DNA of 64,000 nucleotides. Source: Burkholderiales bacterium (lineage in GTDB: Bacteria > Pseudomonadota > Gammaproteobacteria > Burkholderiales > Burkholderiaceae_C). Of the stretch, positions 19,723 through 29,961 are shown in pieces. Below the pieces are notes generated by a model. That model made no database searches and was not told the DNA's origin. It saw only the letters and a program-made list of their open reading frames with translations. Positions within the stretch are counted from its first letter, which is position 1. The number at the start of each line of letters is the position of its first letter. The stretch is taken from contig JAGWXI010000001.1 in assembly GCA_018969975.1 (NCBI GenBank), positions 22,918-86,917 of the forward strand. Reading direction: 5' to 3'. Both the position numbers and the translations under genes were made by a program.

Positions 19723-19832
19723 TTCGCGCTGACGCACATTTGCATTTGCACAACACAAACGCGCTCTGCGCCCTTGCAATGCTTTGCAATTGTTTGCATT
19801 GCATCGATAATTTAAAGATTGGAAAATAATTT

Positions 19833-21059
19833 ATGTTGACCTGGGACGAAGAAGTAAAACCTTCAGCACCACCATCTTATACAAGCGGCATGATCAGTCG
19901 CCTGATGGATAGCCCCCCAACCACAAGCGCAACACAAGCACCAGTTGCCTCACGTACTTTGGATGACGGCGCAAAAGCGCCTTTCATTCCAACTCTCACT
20001 AATACTGTTGCTACCCCTTCTACAGCCTCAGCATCTAGTGCACGCCGCGTCAATGCTGCAGACAAGCGCATCATCAACGGACACACTGATGTGAACCAGT
20101 TGGTGCCTTTCAAATACAAATGGGCTTGGGAGAAATACCTCGCCACCTGTGCCAACCACTGGATGCCGCAAGAAGTGAACATGACCCGCGACATCGCTTT
20201 GTGGAAAGACCCCAACGGTTTGAGCGAAGACGAACGCCGCTTAATCATGCGTAACCTTGGTTTTTTTGTCACAGCCGATTCTTTGGCCGCCAACAATATT
20301 GTGCTGGGCACCTACCGCCACATCACAGCACCAGAGTGCCGCCAGTTCCTATTGCGTCAAGCGTTTGAGGAAGCGATCCATACCCATGCTTACCAATACA
20401 TCGTAGAGTCCTTGGGCCTCGACGAAGCCGAGATTTTCAACGCCTACCACGAAGTCAAATCTATCCGTGACAAAGACGAGTTCTTGATTCCGTTTATCGA
20501 CGCCATCATGGACCCCCACTTCCATACTGGCACGCCTGAGACCGATCAAACCTTGTTGAAGTCTTTGATTGTGTTTGCCTGCTTGATGGAAGGTCTCTTC
20601 TTCTACGTTGGCTTTACCCAAATCTTGGCACTCGGCCGCCAAAACAAAATGACTGGCGCTGCAGAGCAATACCAGTACATCTTGCGTGACGAGTCTATGC
20701 ACTGCAATTTTGGTATTGACTTGATCAACCAAATCAAACTCGAAAACCCACACCTGTGGACAGCGTCCTTTAAAGAAGAAATCAAAGGCTTGTTCATGCA
20801 GGCGGTTGAACTCGAATACCGTTATGCCGAGGACACCATGCCCCGCGGTGTGTTGGGCTTGAACGCATCCATGTTCAAAGGCTATTTACGCTACATCGCC
20901 AATCGGCGTGCGACCCAAATCGGGCTCGAGCAGTTGTTCCCCAATGAGGAAAACCCTTTCCCATGGATGAGCGAGATGATCGACTTGAAAAAAGAACGTA
21001 ATTTCTTTGAAACCCGCGTGATTGAATACCAATCAGGCGGTGCCCTCTCTTGGGACTGA
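19833..21059 (+). CDS. nrdB: Ribonucleoside-diphosphate reductase class Ia beta subunit
   Basis: [40 protein letters not shown]; follows nrdA. Confidence 0.96.
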   Translation: MLTWDEEVKPSAPPSYTSGMISRLMDSPPTTSATQAPVASRTLDDGAKAPFIPTLTNTVATPSTASASSARRVNAADKRIINGHTDVNQLVPFKYKWAWEKYLATCANHWMPQEVNMTRDIALWKDPNGLSEDERRLIMRNLGFFVTADSLAANNIVLGTYRHITAPECRQFLLRQAFEEAIHTHAYQYIVESLGLDEAEIFNAYHEVKSIRDKDEFLIPFIDAIMDPHFHTGTPETDQTLLKSLIVFACLMEGLFFYVGFTQILALGRQNKMTGAAEQYQYILRDESMHCNFGIDLINQIKLENPHLWTASFKEEIKGLFMQAVELEYRYAEDTMPRGVLGLNASMFKGYLRYIANRRATQIGLEQLFPNEENPFPWMSEMIDLKKERNFFETRVIEYQSGGALSWD

Positions 21060-21086
21060 TTCTTAAAAAAATATGTCCCAGAATTT

Positions 21087-21132
21087 GTTCGTCACTTTTA
21101 CAAACACCCAGCTTCGAGGTGTCGTGACGAAC
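21087..21132. repeat. Perfect 9-bp inverted repeat GTTCGTCAC ... GTGACGAAC, with inner ACACC/GGTGT stem
   Basis: Read directly, 28 nt downstream of the nrdB stop. Confidence 0.65.
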
Positions 21133-21150
21133 TCAACCTGTTCATGGGGT

Positions 21151-21164
21151 TGGACCCGGGTCCA
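21151..21164. repeat. 14-bp perfect palindrome TGGACCCGGGTCCA
   Basis: Read directly; between nrdB and the histone H1-like gene. Confidence 0.7.
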
Positions 21165-21247
21165 GCGCCATGAATCGCTTTGCTTGCTACCAACCGGCGC
21201 AAAGTGTTTTTACTCAACGGTCTAAAAATTGATCTAGGAGAAAAGAA

Positions 21248-21676
21248 ATGGCAACTGCAAAAAAACCGGCCGCGAAAAAGAAGGCCCCTGCAAAGAAAGT
21301 GGCAGCTAAAAAGCCAGCCGCTAAAAAAGTAGCCGCTAAAAAGCCGGCAGCAAAGAAGGTCGCAGCAAAGAAGCCAGCAGCTAAAAAAGCTGCAGCCAAA
21401 AAGCCAGCGGCAAAAAAAGTAGCGGCTAAGAAAAAGCCTGCTGCCAAGAAAGTGGCAGCTAAAAAGCCAGCGGCAAAAAAAGTAGCAGCTAAGAAAAAGC
21501 CTGCTGCCAAGAAAGCTGCGAAAAAGCCTGCTGCCAAGAAAGCTGCACCTAAAAAGGCTGCAAAAAAACCTGCGCCCAAGAAAGCCGCGAAAGCACCTGC
21601 TGCTGCCGTCGCTCATGCGCAAACAACTTTAAATCCACAAGCTGCTTGGCCGTTTCCAACGGCAAGCAGGCCCTGA
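21248..21676 (+). CDS. Histone H1-like Lys/Ala/Pro-rich DNA-binding protein
   Basis: AAKKPAAKKVAAKK repeats over most of the 142 aa; GGAGAAAAGAA RBS upstream of ATG. Confidence 0.88.
   Translation: MATAKKPAAKKKAPAKKVAAKKPAAKKVAAKKPAAKKVAAKKPAAKKAAAKKPAAKKVAAKKKPAAKKVAAKKPAAKKVAAKKKPAAKKAAKKPAAKKAAPKKAAKKPAPKKAAKAPAAAVAHAQTTLNPQAAWPFPTASRP
21398..21515 (+). repeat. Tandem repeats in the histone-like gene (63-bp period, two 55-nt copies with one mismatch)
   Basis: Copies at 21398-21452 and 21461-21515 read directly. Confidence 0.75.
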
Positions 21677-21713
21677 ATCTCACAAGATCAGTAGTCGGAT
21701 TTATTGTTTACCC

Positions 21714-21746
21714 AAGCCCGTCGCCGCAAGGCCTCGGGCTTTTTTG
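21714..21746 (+). terminator. Intrinsic terminator after the histone H1-like gene
   Basis: AAGCCCG ... CGGGCTT followed by a T run (aagcccgtcgccgcaaggcctcgggcttttttg). Confidence 0.8.
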
Positions 21747-21761
21747 TGCCTTAGAAAAATA

Positions 21762-22661
21762 TTAGCTGAGGTGTAAATCGCTAAGTTGGTAGTTTTGTGG
21801 CCCGCGTTGTGCAATCTTGCGTGCACCGACTTCGTTGCCAAGCGCTGCACACTTGTCAAGCGACCAGCCTTTTTCTAAACCGAATAGCAGGGCACCGCGC
21901 CATGCATCGCCGCATCCTGTGGGGTCGACTACTTCTTTGGCTTTTACAGGAGGCACGCATGTTTTTTGGCCATCCACCCAGACTTCGCAACCATTTGCAC
22001 CCAAAGTCACGACCAAGCCTTGGACGTGGCGAGAGATCTCCGCACTAGAGAGCCCTGTTCGTTCACAAAGCATCTTGCCTTCGTAGTCGTTAACCGTGAC
22101 CCAAGTTGATAGGCTAATGAAATGCATTAACTCTTTGCCATCGAACATGGGCAAGCCTTGTCCTGGGTCAAAGACGAAAGGAATATCTGCGTGTTTGAAT
22201 TGCTCCGCATGTTCGAGCATGGCGTCGCGTCCATCGGGCGAAATAATGCCCAACTGGATATCAGCACGTTTTTCAATTTTGGTGAGATGTGCTTGCATCA
22301 TCGCGCCAGGGTGAAAGGCCGTTATTTGGTTGTTATCTTTGTCCGTCATGATCATGGCTTGTGCGGTATAGGTGTCTGAAACCGATCGCACAAACTCGCT
22401 CGAAATACCTAAATGCGCTAGGCGCACTAAGTAGTCTGCTCCATCGGTACCCAAGGTTGCCATGGGTAACGGCGTACCACCCAAGGCTTTCAAGCTATAG
22501 GCAATATTGCCTGCACAGCCGCCAAAGTCACGGCGTAATGCGGGCACCAAAAAAGAGACATTCAGAATGTGCAGTTGATCAGGCAAGATTTGCTCAGCAA
22601 ACCTTCCCTCAAAATTCATAATGGTGTCAAACGCAAGAGAGCCGCAAATCAGCGAGGCCAT
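21762..22661 (-). CDS. PfkB-family carbohydrate kinase (adenosine/ribokinase-like)
   Basis: GGCAGNIAYSLKALGG N-terminal signature and DPTGCGDAWRGALLFGLEKG C-terminal signature. Confidence 0.9.
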   Translation of the reverse strand: MASLICGSLAFDTIMNFEGRFAEQILPDQLHILNVSFLVPALRRDFGGCAGNIAYSLKALGGTPLPMATLGTDGADYLVRLAHLGISSEFVRSVSDTYTAQAMIMTDKDNNQITAFHPGAMMQAHLTKIEKRADIQLGIISPDGRDAMLEHAEQFKHADIPFVFDPGQGLPMFDGKELMHFISLSTWVTVNDYEGKMLCERTGLSSAEISRHVQGLVVTLGANGCEVWVDGQKTCVPPVKAKEVVDPTGCGDAWRGALLFGLEKGWSLDKCAALGNEVGARKIAQRGPQNYQLSDLHLS

Positions 22662-22682
22662 AAAAATACTTTCTTAGAAAAA

Positions 22683-23393
22683 TTAAGGATAAAAAATCAC
22701 AGCGCGGTAGCCAGCAACCCGCTCACGCAGGGGTGCCTCTACCTCAAAACTTAATTGCACGCGCAGGTCGCGTAAGGCGGCTATATGGTCTAGTAAATTC
22801 AAGTCTTGGACCAGCAAGATACGCCGCACCACCACTTGGTCATGGACATCGGTCAAACTGACTTCTAGCGAGGGCGTAGCAACGGGATGGTGCTTGGTAT
22901 TTTTGAAACGCATCTGCAAATTAAAGCTGCCATCTGGGTTTTCACTAAAGCTACTGTTCTCAATGAGCACGCCAGTAGGTTCTTGGGGCCACTCGAGCTT
23001 GCAGGCGATTGGCAAACACAAGGTTTCAACCGTACGGCGCAATGCAGGCTCTTGGGCAACCAACCAATGGCGATTCAACAATACGGCTTGCCAAAGCATG
23101 CCCAGCGCCAATAAAACAGAGAGAAAGGGCCAAAACCAACCTGCTCCAGCAGGCATTTGCTTTTGCAGCGTTGCATCGTCTGAAAAAAAGCCAGGCCGCA
23201 CAGCATCCATCGAATTATTGCCCGCTTGCGAAACGAATGCGGCTTCGTTTAGATCTGTCGTTTGCGCAAAATACAGATGCGCTTCAAAAACGTTTTGGCA
23301 CTTACCACAGCGCACCCAACCATTGGCCGCGCGGAGATGTTCTTCGCGTACTTTGAAAGCAGTTTGGCAGTTAGGGCAATGGGTGATCTGCAT
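22683..23393 (-). CDS. DUF3426-type protein with N-terminal MJ0042 zinc ribbon
   Basis: MQITHCPNCQTAFKVREEHLRAANGWVRCGKCQNVFEA then one TM and a beta-rich C-terminus; start taken at MQITHC. Confidence 0.85.
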   Translation of the reverse strand: MQITHCPNCQTAFKVREEHLRAANGWVRCGKCQNVFEAHLYFAQTTDLNEAAFVSQAGNNSMDAVRPGFFSDDATLQKQMPAGAGWFWPFLSVLLALGMLWQAVLLNRHWLVAQEPALRRTVETLCLPIACKLEWPQEPTGVLIENSSFSENPDGSFNLQMRFKNTKHHPVATPSLEVSLTDVHDQVVVRRILLVQDLNLLDHIAALRDLRVQLSFEVEAPLRERVAGYRAVIFYP

Positions 23394-24274
23394 CAGAGAG
23401 TTGCCGTCATGAGAATCCAGCCATCTTCTTGATCGCTGACGTGAAGTTTGCAATACGGCGCATATGCTTGCTGCAATTCTTGCGCCTGACGCTGCAATAT
23501 ACCAGCCAAAACCAAGTGTCCTGAAGGCAAGAGATGGCTGCACAACAAAGGCGCTAGCACTTTCAAGGGCGTTGCTAATATGTTTGCAAGCACTGTGTCA
23601 TAGGCCCCTACCGCGAGTTCAGATTGCCCCGCATGCAATGTCACGCCATTTGCTTTGGCATTCAAAAGCGTCGAGGCAATGGCGGCTTCATCAATATCTA
23701 CCGCATCCACACTGTGCGCGCCATGGAGTGCTGCAGCAATAGCCAAAATACCAGAGCCACATCCATAGTCAAGCACACGTAGAGATGGATTGGCTTGCGA
23801 CGCAATCCATCGCAAACACATACGCGTAGTAGGGTGGGTCCCTGTTCCAAATGCGAGACCGGGGTCTAAGCGAATAAAACGCTTGGCTTGCGAGGGCGGC
23901 TCATGCCAGCTAGGAACAATCCAAAAGTCGGGTGTGATTTCCACAGGTTGGAATTGCGATTGGGTCAGCGTGACCCAATCTTGGTCTTCCACAGGATGCA
24001 CGCCAAGGCTTTGACAGTTCGTGAAAAAGTCTTGCACCAACAGCAAGCGCTCAGCATCTTGGGCTGTCAATTCTTTGGCAAACAAAGCCACAAGCTTGGA
24101 GCGTTGCCATGCTTCTTTGGGTGGTGGCATACCAGGCTCACCAAACAGTGCTTGCTCTGCCTCTGACAAAGCATCTGCGTCTTCGACCGATACGCTTAAT
24201 GCGTCTAATGCTTCCAAAGCCTCACTGATGTCGGAAACGCTAGCCTCTGGGCACACCAAGCCCAGTTCAAACAT
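23393..24274 (-). CDS. prmA: Ribosomal protein L11 methyltransferase PrmA
   Basis: LDPGLAFGTGTHPTTRMCLRWI, VLDYGCGSGILAIAA; start likely [11 protein letters not shown]. Confidence 0.94.
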   Translation of the reverse strand: MFELGLVCPEASVSDISEALEALDALSVSVEDADALSEAEQALFGEPGMPPPKEAWQRSKLVALFAKELTAQDAERLLLVQDFFTNCQSLGVHPVEDQDWVTLTQSQFQPVEITPDFWIVPSWHEPPSQAKRFIRLDPGLAFGTGTHPTTRMCLRWIASQANPSLRVLDYGCGSGILAIAAALHGAHSVDAVDIDEAAIASTLLNAKANGVTLHAGQSELAVGAYDTVLANILATPLKVLAPLLCSHLLPSGHLVLAGILQRQAQELQQAYAPYCKLHVSDQEDGWILMTATL

Positions 24275-25623
24275 CATCTTTTGTGAGCAGCAAGCCACTC
24301 TTCCAAATAATGGATATTGGTGCCACCGGCTTCAAACTTGGCGTCATTCATTAGCACCCGATGCAAGGGAATATTGGTGTTAATGCCTTCGACCAAAGTT
24401 TCTGCCAAAGCTGTACGCATACGCGCAAGGGCTTGGTCGCGGTTATCGCCGTAGACAATGATTTTTCCGATCATGGAATCGTAATTTGGAGGAACAAAAT
24501 AATTGGTATAGGCATGCGAATCGACTCGCACACCAGGACCACCAGGCGCATGCCACATGGTGATACGGCCCGGAGATGGCATGAATTTGAATGGGTCTTC
24601 CGCATTGATTCGGCATTCGATCGCGTGGCCTTTGACAACGATATCGCGTTGCGTGAATGGCAACTTCATGTCAGCTGCCACCATGATTTGTGTTTTCACA
24701 ATATCAATACCTGTGATGTATTCCGTCACAGGATGCTCTACTTGCACACGCGTATTCATCTCGATGAAATAAAACTCACCGTTCTCATACAAAAATTCAA
24801 AAGTGCCGGCACCGCGATAGCCAATTTTTTTGCACGCGGCCACACAGCGCTCGCCAATTTTGTCGATGAGTTTGCGGGGAATGCCTGGTGCTGGCGCTTC
24901 TTCAATCACTTTTTGGTGACGCCGTTGCATGGAGCAATCGCGCTCGCCTAAATACACCGCGTTTTTGAATTTATCGGCCAGAATTTGGATTTCAATATGC
25001 CGCGGGTTTTGGAGGTATTTCTCCATGTAAACCGCAGGGTTGCCAAAAGCAGAGCCGGCCTCTGCTTTCGTCATAGCAACCGCATTGATCAGTGCCGCTT
25101 CGGTATGCACCACGCGCATACCTCGGCCACCACCACCACCAGCGGCTTTGATGATGACGGGATAACCAATGTTTTTAGCAATTCGGCGGATTAATGCAGG
25201 GTCGTCGGGTAACTCGCCATCAGATCCGGGAACACAAGGAACGCCCGCCTTGATCATGGCTTGTTTGGCGGACACCTTATCGCCCATGATTCGGATGGAA
25301 TCAGCTGTTGGACCAATAAATTGGAAACCGCTCTTTTCAACCCGTTCGGCAAAGTCAGCGTTTTCACTCAAAAAACCATACCCAGGATGGATAGCTTCGG
25401 CATCGGTGACCTCCGCTGCCGAAATGATGGCGGGCATATTGAGATAGCTAAGGGCAGAGGAAGCCGGGCCAATACACACCGCTTCATCAGCAAGTTTGAT
25501 GTATTTAGCATCACGATCTGCTTCGGAATAAACCATCACTGCTTTAACACCGAGCTCACGACAAGCACGTTGCACGCGCAAGGCAATCTCGCCTCGGTTG
25601 GCAATCAGTATTTTTTTGAACAT
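24274..25623 (-). CDS. accC: Acetyl-CoA carboxylase biotin carboxylase subunit
   Basis: [17 protein letters not shown]..., [23 protein letters not shown]. Confidence 0.97.
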   Translation of the reverse strand: MFKKILIANRGEIALRVQRACRELGVKAVMVYSEADRDAKYIKLADEAVCIGPASSALSYLNMPAIISAAEVTDAEAIHPGYGFLSENADFAERVEKSGFQFIGPTADSIRIMGDKVSAKQAMIKAGVPCVPGSDGELPDDPALIRRIAKNIGYPVIIKAAGGGGGRGMRVVHTEAALINAVAMTKAEAGSAFGNPAVYMEKYLQNPRHIEIQILADKFKNAVYLGERDCSMQRRHQKVIEEAPAPGIPRKLIDKIGERCVAACKKIGYRGAGTFEFLYENGEFYFIEMNTRVQVEHPVTEYITGIDIVKTQIMVAADMKLPFTQRDIVVKGHAIECRINAEDPFKFMPSPGRITMWHAPGGPGVRVDSHAYTNYFVPPNYDSMIGKIIVYGDNRDQALARMRTALAETLVEGINTNIPLHRVLMNDAKFEAGGTNIHYLEEWLAAHKR

Positions 25624-25638
25624 GCGAACTACCGAGAC

Positions 25639-26127
25639 TTAAGCGATGACAAACAAAGGGGCGCCGTACTCCACCGCTTGGCCGTTTTGAGCCACGATTT
25701 GGGTGACAGTGCCCGACTTGTCAGCCTCAATTTCGTTCAATATCTTCATAGCTTCAATAATGCAGATGGTTTGCCCTTCTTTGACTTGGCTGCCCACTTC
25801 CACATAGGCTGGCGCATCGGGACTAGATGAACGATAAAAAGTACCTACCATCGGAGACTTCACCACATGGCCATCGACTTCGGTCGCACTAGCGGCTGGG
25901 GCGGGCTCATTAGGGTTGGTGGCTGCAAGAGGTGTTACAGGAGCAGAAGCCACAAGGGTCGCAGCAGCAGGTGCAACTGGCACTGCGGCCAGGGTGGTAT
26001 GCATGGCCTGATGGGTTGAACCACCCTTGACGATGCGAACCTTGCCTTCTGCCTCGGTGATTTCAAGTTCAGTGACATTGGAGTCGGAGACCAAGTCGAT
26101 CAGCGTCTTGAGTTTTCTCAAATCCAT
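25639..26127 (-). CDS. accB: Acetyl-CoA carboxylase biotin carboxyl carrier protein
   Basis: [13 protein letters not shown]...; biotinyl motif [14 protein letters not shown]. Confidence 0.97.
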   Translation of the reverse strand: MDLRKLKTLIDLVSDSNVTELEITEAEGKVRIVKGGSTHQAMHTTLAAVPVAPAAATLVASAPVTPLAATNPNEPAPAASATEVDGHVVKSPMVGTFYRSSSPDAPAYVEVGSQVKEGQTICIIEAMKILNEIEADKSGTVTQIVAQNGQAVEYGAPLFVIA

Positions 26128-26179
26128 AAAATACCTTATTTGTAAGCAAAGGGGTGCTAATTTACACCAATTTCGCTAA

Positions 26180-26701
26180 TTAGCGCCATGCATTAATTTC
26201 TTGGGCGCTTAATTTTCCCAGTTTTCGCTGAATAAGACCCCCTTCCCCATCCAATACAACGGTAAAAGGCAATCCCCCTTGAACATTACCCAAAACCCGA
26301 CCTAGATCGGTCCCCTGCAAGCCCGCTAATCCAATAGGATAGCTGATGGCATTTTGGCTCAAGTACTGCCGAACACGGCTAGGCTGGTCAATTGCCAATC
26401 CAAGCATTTGCCAACCTTTAAGCGAATTTTGACGAAAGAAGACGTCTAATAAAGGCATTTCCTCTACACAAGGCGCGCACCAAGTTGCCCAAAAATTAAT
26501 CACCAAAGGCTTGCCCTGGAGGCTTTTCATTTTCAAAACTTGGCCATCTGGCGTGTCAAACTCCGCTCCCCAAAGTGCTTGCGCCGCATCTGGAGGCAGA
26601 CTGTCCGCTTGCTTTTTTAAAGCCAAACCGAGGCCTCCCAAAGCCGCCAAACCTGCTACGCCACCAAATACAGCATTCCGCCTAGAGACACTTAACTGCA
26701 T
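26180..26701 (-). CDS. TlpA-family thiol:disulfide oxidoreductase
   Basis: FWATWCAPCVEEMPLL thioredoxin-fold active site; N-terminal signal/TM. Confidence 0.9.
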   Translation of the reverse strand: MQLSVSRRNAVFGGVAGLAALGGLGLALKKQADSLPPDAAQALWGAEFDTPDGQVLKMKSLQGKPLVINFWATWCAPCVEEMPLLDVFFRQNSLKGWQMLGLAIDQPSRVRQYLSQNAISYPIGLAGLQGTDLGRVLGNVQGGLPFTVVLDGEGGLIQRKLGKLSAQEINAWR

Positions 26702-27309
26702 GCATCTTCCTTCAATAATCGCTTAACAGCTTGCAAATCGCCTCTTTGGGGACGACCTTGGGAATCTGGCTTTAAAGCGCCACGCACATCGTCACGATCG
26801 TAAATCATCAAATGGACCACGACTTTTTCTACCGCCCCGTGCTGCTCCAATCCTGGGCAAGCGCATAAAACACTCAGCGCGTCGACCGTATCACCATGAA
26901 AACCTGGGACTGTGCTCACGTCGTAGCGCACTTGCTGGTCTATCAACTTCAACTCAGCGGACTTTGAATCATCACAAAAAAGCTGCAGGTAAATGTCAGA
27001 CAACTCTGTCGCCGTCCCCCGCCAAACCGCGCCGCCAAGATGGGGGTTGAACTCGGCCATGCGCTCCATCCAGACACAGGCCAATGCGCGCAAGGCTTTG
27101 AGCGCTGCGGGTTGGGTGTCGGCGCAAAAGGTTTCAATGTAGTCACGCACGGCCTCTTCCAATACGTCGTTAGAGGGCAAGGGCGCGCGGCCTGCGAGGC
27201 CCAACTGCTTGATCGCACGGCGCTTGGCGGGGCCATATTCCAAGCCCTCTTCCACCACCATACGGGCAGCGGCGGCAGCGATCTCAACTTCGGTCGTATA
27301 CATAAGCAT
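26692..27309 (-). CDS. Protein of unknown function
   Basis: 205 aa ORF, 10-nt overlap with the TlpA-like gene downstream; no motif recognised. True start may be MYTTEVEIAA. Confidence 0.75.
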   Translation of the reverse strand: MLMYTTEVEIAAAAARMVVEEGLEYGPAKRRAIKQLGLAGRAPLPSNDVLEEAVRDYIETFCADTQPAALKALRALACVWMERMAEFNPHLGGAVWRGTATELSDIYLQLFCDDSKSAELKLIDQQVRYDVSTVPGFHGDTVDALSVLCACPGLEQHGAVEKVVVHLMIYDRDDVRGALKPDSQGRPQRGDLQAVKRLLKEDACS

Positions 27310-27340
27310 CGTATTGTCGCTCGCCCTCTAAAATCACTAG

Positions 27341-28786
27341 ATGCATATACATATATTGGGCATTTGCGGCACGTTTATGGGAGGCTTGGCTGCATTGGCC
27401 CGAGAAGCCGGTCACAAAGTCACCGGTTGCGACGCTGGCGTCTACCCCCCTATGAGCGACCAACTGCGTGATTTAGGTATCGATTTGGTGGAAGGTTTTG
27501 CCGCCGACCAAATGCGGTTTCAGCCCGATATATATGTCATCGGCAATGTTGTTTCACGAGCACGTCTAGCAGATGGGTCCCCCAAATTTCCTTTGATGGA
27601 AGCTATTTTGGAAAGTGGTGTGCCCTACACCAGTGGTCCGCAATGGTTGTGTGACCATGTGCTGCACCACCCTAGCAACCCTAGACACGTGATGGCTGTC
27701 GCTGGCACACACGGCAAAACAACGACCACCGCCATGCTGACCTGGATTTTGGAAGCGGCTGGTTTGCAACCTGGATTTTTGGTAGGCGGTGTGCCTTTGA
27801 ATTTTGGAATTTCAGCGCGCTTGGGCAAACCCAACGCTAAAGACGCCAAGGGCCAGATCCAACGCACACCTTTTGTCATTGAAGCCGACGAATACGACAC
27901 CGCGTTTTTTGACAAACGCAGCAAATTCGTCCACTACCGCCCCCGCACTGCCATCTTGAACAACCTGGAGTTCGACCATGCTGATATTTTTGATAGCTTG
28001 ACAGCTATCGAGCGACAGTTCCACCATCTTGTGCGTACCGTGCCCGCCAGTGGCCGCTTGGTAGTAAATGCAGATGCGGAAAGCCTGCAACGTGTCTTGG
28101 ATATGGGTCACTGGAGCAGCGTGGCCCAATTTGGTGTGGGGCACGTGGCGACAAATTTGGCACACACGTCTTGGTCACTCCAAGGCCCGCCACACGACTT
28201 CGCCGTTATCCACCAAGGCAAAGAACTAGCCCGCGTGCGCTGGGACATCACAGGTGTGCATAACCAACTCAATGCATTGGCCGCCATCATCGCTGCCGAG
28301 CATGTGGGTGTATCGGTGCCCCAAGCCGCTGAAGCTTTGGCAAGTTTTCAAAATGTCCGCAGACGCATGGAAGTGCGGGGGACTGTTGCGCGTGCGGGTG
28401 GAGTGATCACCGTCTACGACGATTTTGCCCACCACCCTACGGCGATCCGCACAACCCTCGACGGTTTGCGACGCAAAGTCGGGCCGCATGCGCGCATCTT
28501 GGCGGTGTTCGAGCCGCGCAGCAACACCATGAAGCTCGGCACCATGAAGTCCCAATTGCCTTGGAGTTTGGAAGAAGCCAACTTGGCAATCTGCCATTGC
28601 GGCGGCTTGGACTGGGACGCACGCGAAGCTCTAGCCGAGATGGGCGCTCGCGCACAGGTCGGTCAGACGGTGGACGAAGTGATCGCCCAAATTGTTGCCG
28701 TCGCACAAGCTGGCGACCATGTGCTGTGTATGAGCAACGGCGGGTTTGGCGGAATCCACGCCAAGCTTTTGAAAGCCCTGCGATAA
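27341..28786 (+). CDS. mpl: UDP-N-acetylmuramate:L-alanyl-gamma-D-glutamyl-meso-diaminopimelate ligase Mpl
   Basis: [59 protein letters not shown]. Confidence 0.95.
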   Translation: MHIHILGICGTFMGGLAALAREAGHKVTGCDAGVYPPMSDQLRDLGIDLVEGFAADQMRFQPDIYVIGNVVSRARLADGSPKFPLMEAILESGVPYTSGPQWLCDHVLHHPSNPRHVMAVAGTHGKTTTTAMLTWILEAAGLQPGFLVGGVPLNFGISARLGKPNAKDAKGQIQRTPFVIEADEYDTAFFDKRSKFVHYRPRTAILNNLEFDHADIFDSLTAIERQFHHLVRTVPASGRLVVNADAESLQRVLDMGHWSSVAQFGVGHVATNLAHTSWSLQGPPHDFAVIHQGKELARVRWDITGVHNQLNALAAIIAAEHVGVSVPQAAEALASFQNVRRRMEVRGTVARAGGVITVYDDFAHHPTAIRTTLDGLRRKVGPHARILAVFEPRSNTMKLGTMKSQLPWSLEEANLAICHCGGLDWDAREALAEMGARAQVGQTVDEVIAQIVAVAQAGDHVLCMSNGGFGGIHAKLLKALR

Positions 28787-28790
28787 AAAT

Positions 28791-29897
28791 TTAACGCCGA
28801 GCCGCAACCGCTTCTGACAACACCTTTAAACACGCCGCCGAATCGTCCCATCCCAAACAGGCGTCGGTGATGCTCTTGCCAAATTCGAGTTGGCCCACAT
28901 TGTCTTTACCAGGCGTGAATTTTTGGGCGCCGCCTTGCAAATGGCTCTCGATCATCACACCAAATACATGCTGTGAACCCGAACGGATTTGCTTGGCAAT
29001 GTCTTGTGTGACATCGATTTGGCGTTCGTGCTGCTTGCTGCTGTTAGCGTGGCTGCAGTCGACCATCAAGCGCGCGGGCAACTTGGCTTTTTCTAATTCT
29101 TGGCAAGCTGCTGTAACGCTGGCTGCGTCATAGTTGGGGGCTTTGCCACCACGCAAAATGATGTGGCAGTCTTTGTTGCCCTTGGTTTGGACAATCGCGA
29201 CTTGGCCGTTTTTATGCACCGATAAAAAGTGGTGGCCGCCGGCTGCGGCTTGGATGGCATCGGTCGCAATTTTGATATTGCCGTCGGTACCGTTTTTAAA
29301 GCCAATCGGCGCAGACAAGCCTGAAGCCAATTCGCGGTGCACTTGGCTCTCAGTTGTACGTGCGCCAATCGCGCCCCAAGCGATCAAGTCGCCAATGTAT
29401 TGCGGGCTGATGGCGTCTAAAAACTCGCTGCCTGCGGGCAGGCCAAGGCGGTTGATCTCAATCAGCAACTGCCGCGCGATGCGCAGGCCTTCGTCGATGC
29501 GGTAGCTCTCGTCGAGGTAAGGATCGTTGATCAAGCCCTTCCATCCCACGGTGGTTCGCGGTTTTTCGAAATACACACGCATCACGATTTCCAAGGTGTC
29601 GGCATACTTGTCACGCAAAGGCTTCAAGCGGCGGGCATATTCCAGTGCAGCAGCAGGGTCGTGGATGGAACATGGGCCAATGACGACAAGCAAGCGATCG
29701 TCCTTGCCATGCATGATGTTGTGGATATTTTTACGGGTCTGGGTGATCAGCCCTTCCACAGGTGAGCCCTGAATAGGAAAGAAGCGAATCAAATGTTCGG
29801 GAGGGGGTAGCACGGTGATGTCCTTAATTCGTTGATCGTCGGTCTGACTGGTTTTCTCAACAGATACTGAATAAGGAGTTTCTTTGGTTTGTTTCAT
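28791..29897 (-). CDS. aroG: 3-deoxy-7-phosphoheptulonate (DAHP) synthase, AroFGH class
   Basis: VVIGPCSIHDPAAALEYARRL, GARTTESQVHRELASGLS, KFTPGKDNVGQLEFGKSITDACLGWDDS; start MKQTKETPYS (the longer ORF reads through the leader terminator). Confidence 0.95.
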   Translation of the reverse strand: MKQTKETPYSVSVEKTSQTDDQRIKDITVLPPPEHLIRFFPIQGSPVEGLITQTRKNIHNIMHGKDDRLLVVIGPCSIHDPAAALEYARRLKPLRDKYADTLEIVMRVYFEKPRTTVGWKGLINDPYLDESYRIDEGLRIARQLLIEINRLGLPAGSEFLDAISPQYIGDLIAWGAIGARTTESQVHRELASGLSAPIGFKNGTDGNIKIATDAIQAAAGGHHFLSVHKNGQVAIVQTKGNKDCHIILRGGKAPNYDAASVTAACQELEKAKLPARLMVDCSHANSSKQHERQIDVTQDIAKQIRSGSQHVFGVMIESHLQGGAQKFTPGKDNVGQLEFGKSITDACLGWDDSAACLKVLSEAVAARR

Positions 29898-29911
29898 GGT
29901 GTAGGGCCTGC

Positions 29912-29940
29912 AAAAAAAAACCGCCGAGGGTTTCGGCGGT
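29912..29940 (-). terminator. Attenuator-type intrinsic terminator in the aroG leader
   Basis: Minus-strand RNA ACCGCCGA-AACCC-UCGGCGGU-UUUUUUUU: 8-bp stem, 5-nt loop, U run, 15-22 nt upstream of the aroG ATG. Confidence 0.9.
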
Positions 29941-29961
29941 TGGTTGGGGGGTTTAGAACTA

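Noticed and set aside
21214-21579. Minus-strand 121-aa ORF (FFAAGFLAAT repeats) opposite the histone-like gene
   Set aside because: Mirror translation of the Lys/Ala repeat codons; composition artefact. The plus-strand ORF has a clear RBS and family resemblance.
21250-21600. Possible CRISPR or satellite array in the repetitive stretch
   Set aside because: Repeats are in-frame coding K/A units of variable length with no conserved repeat plus unique spacers.
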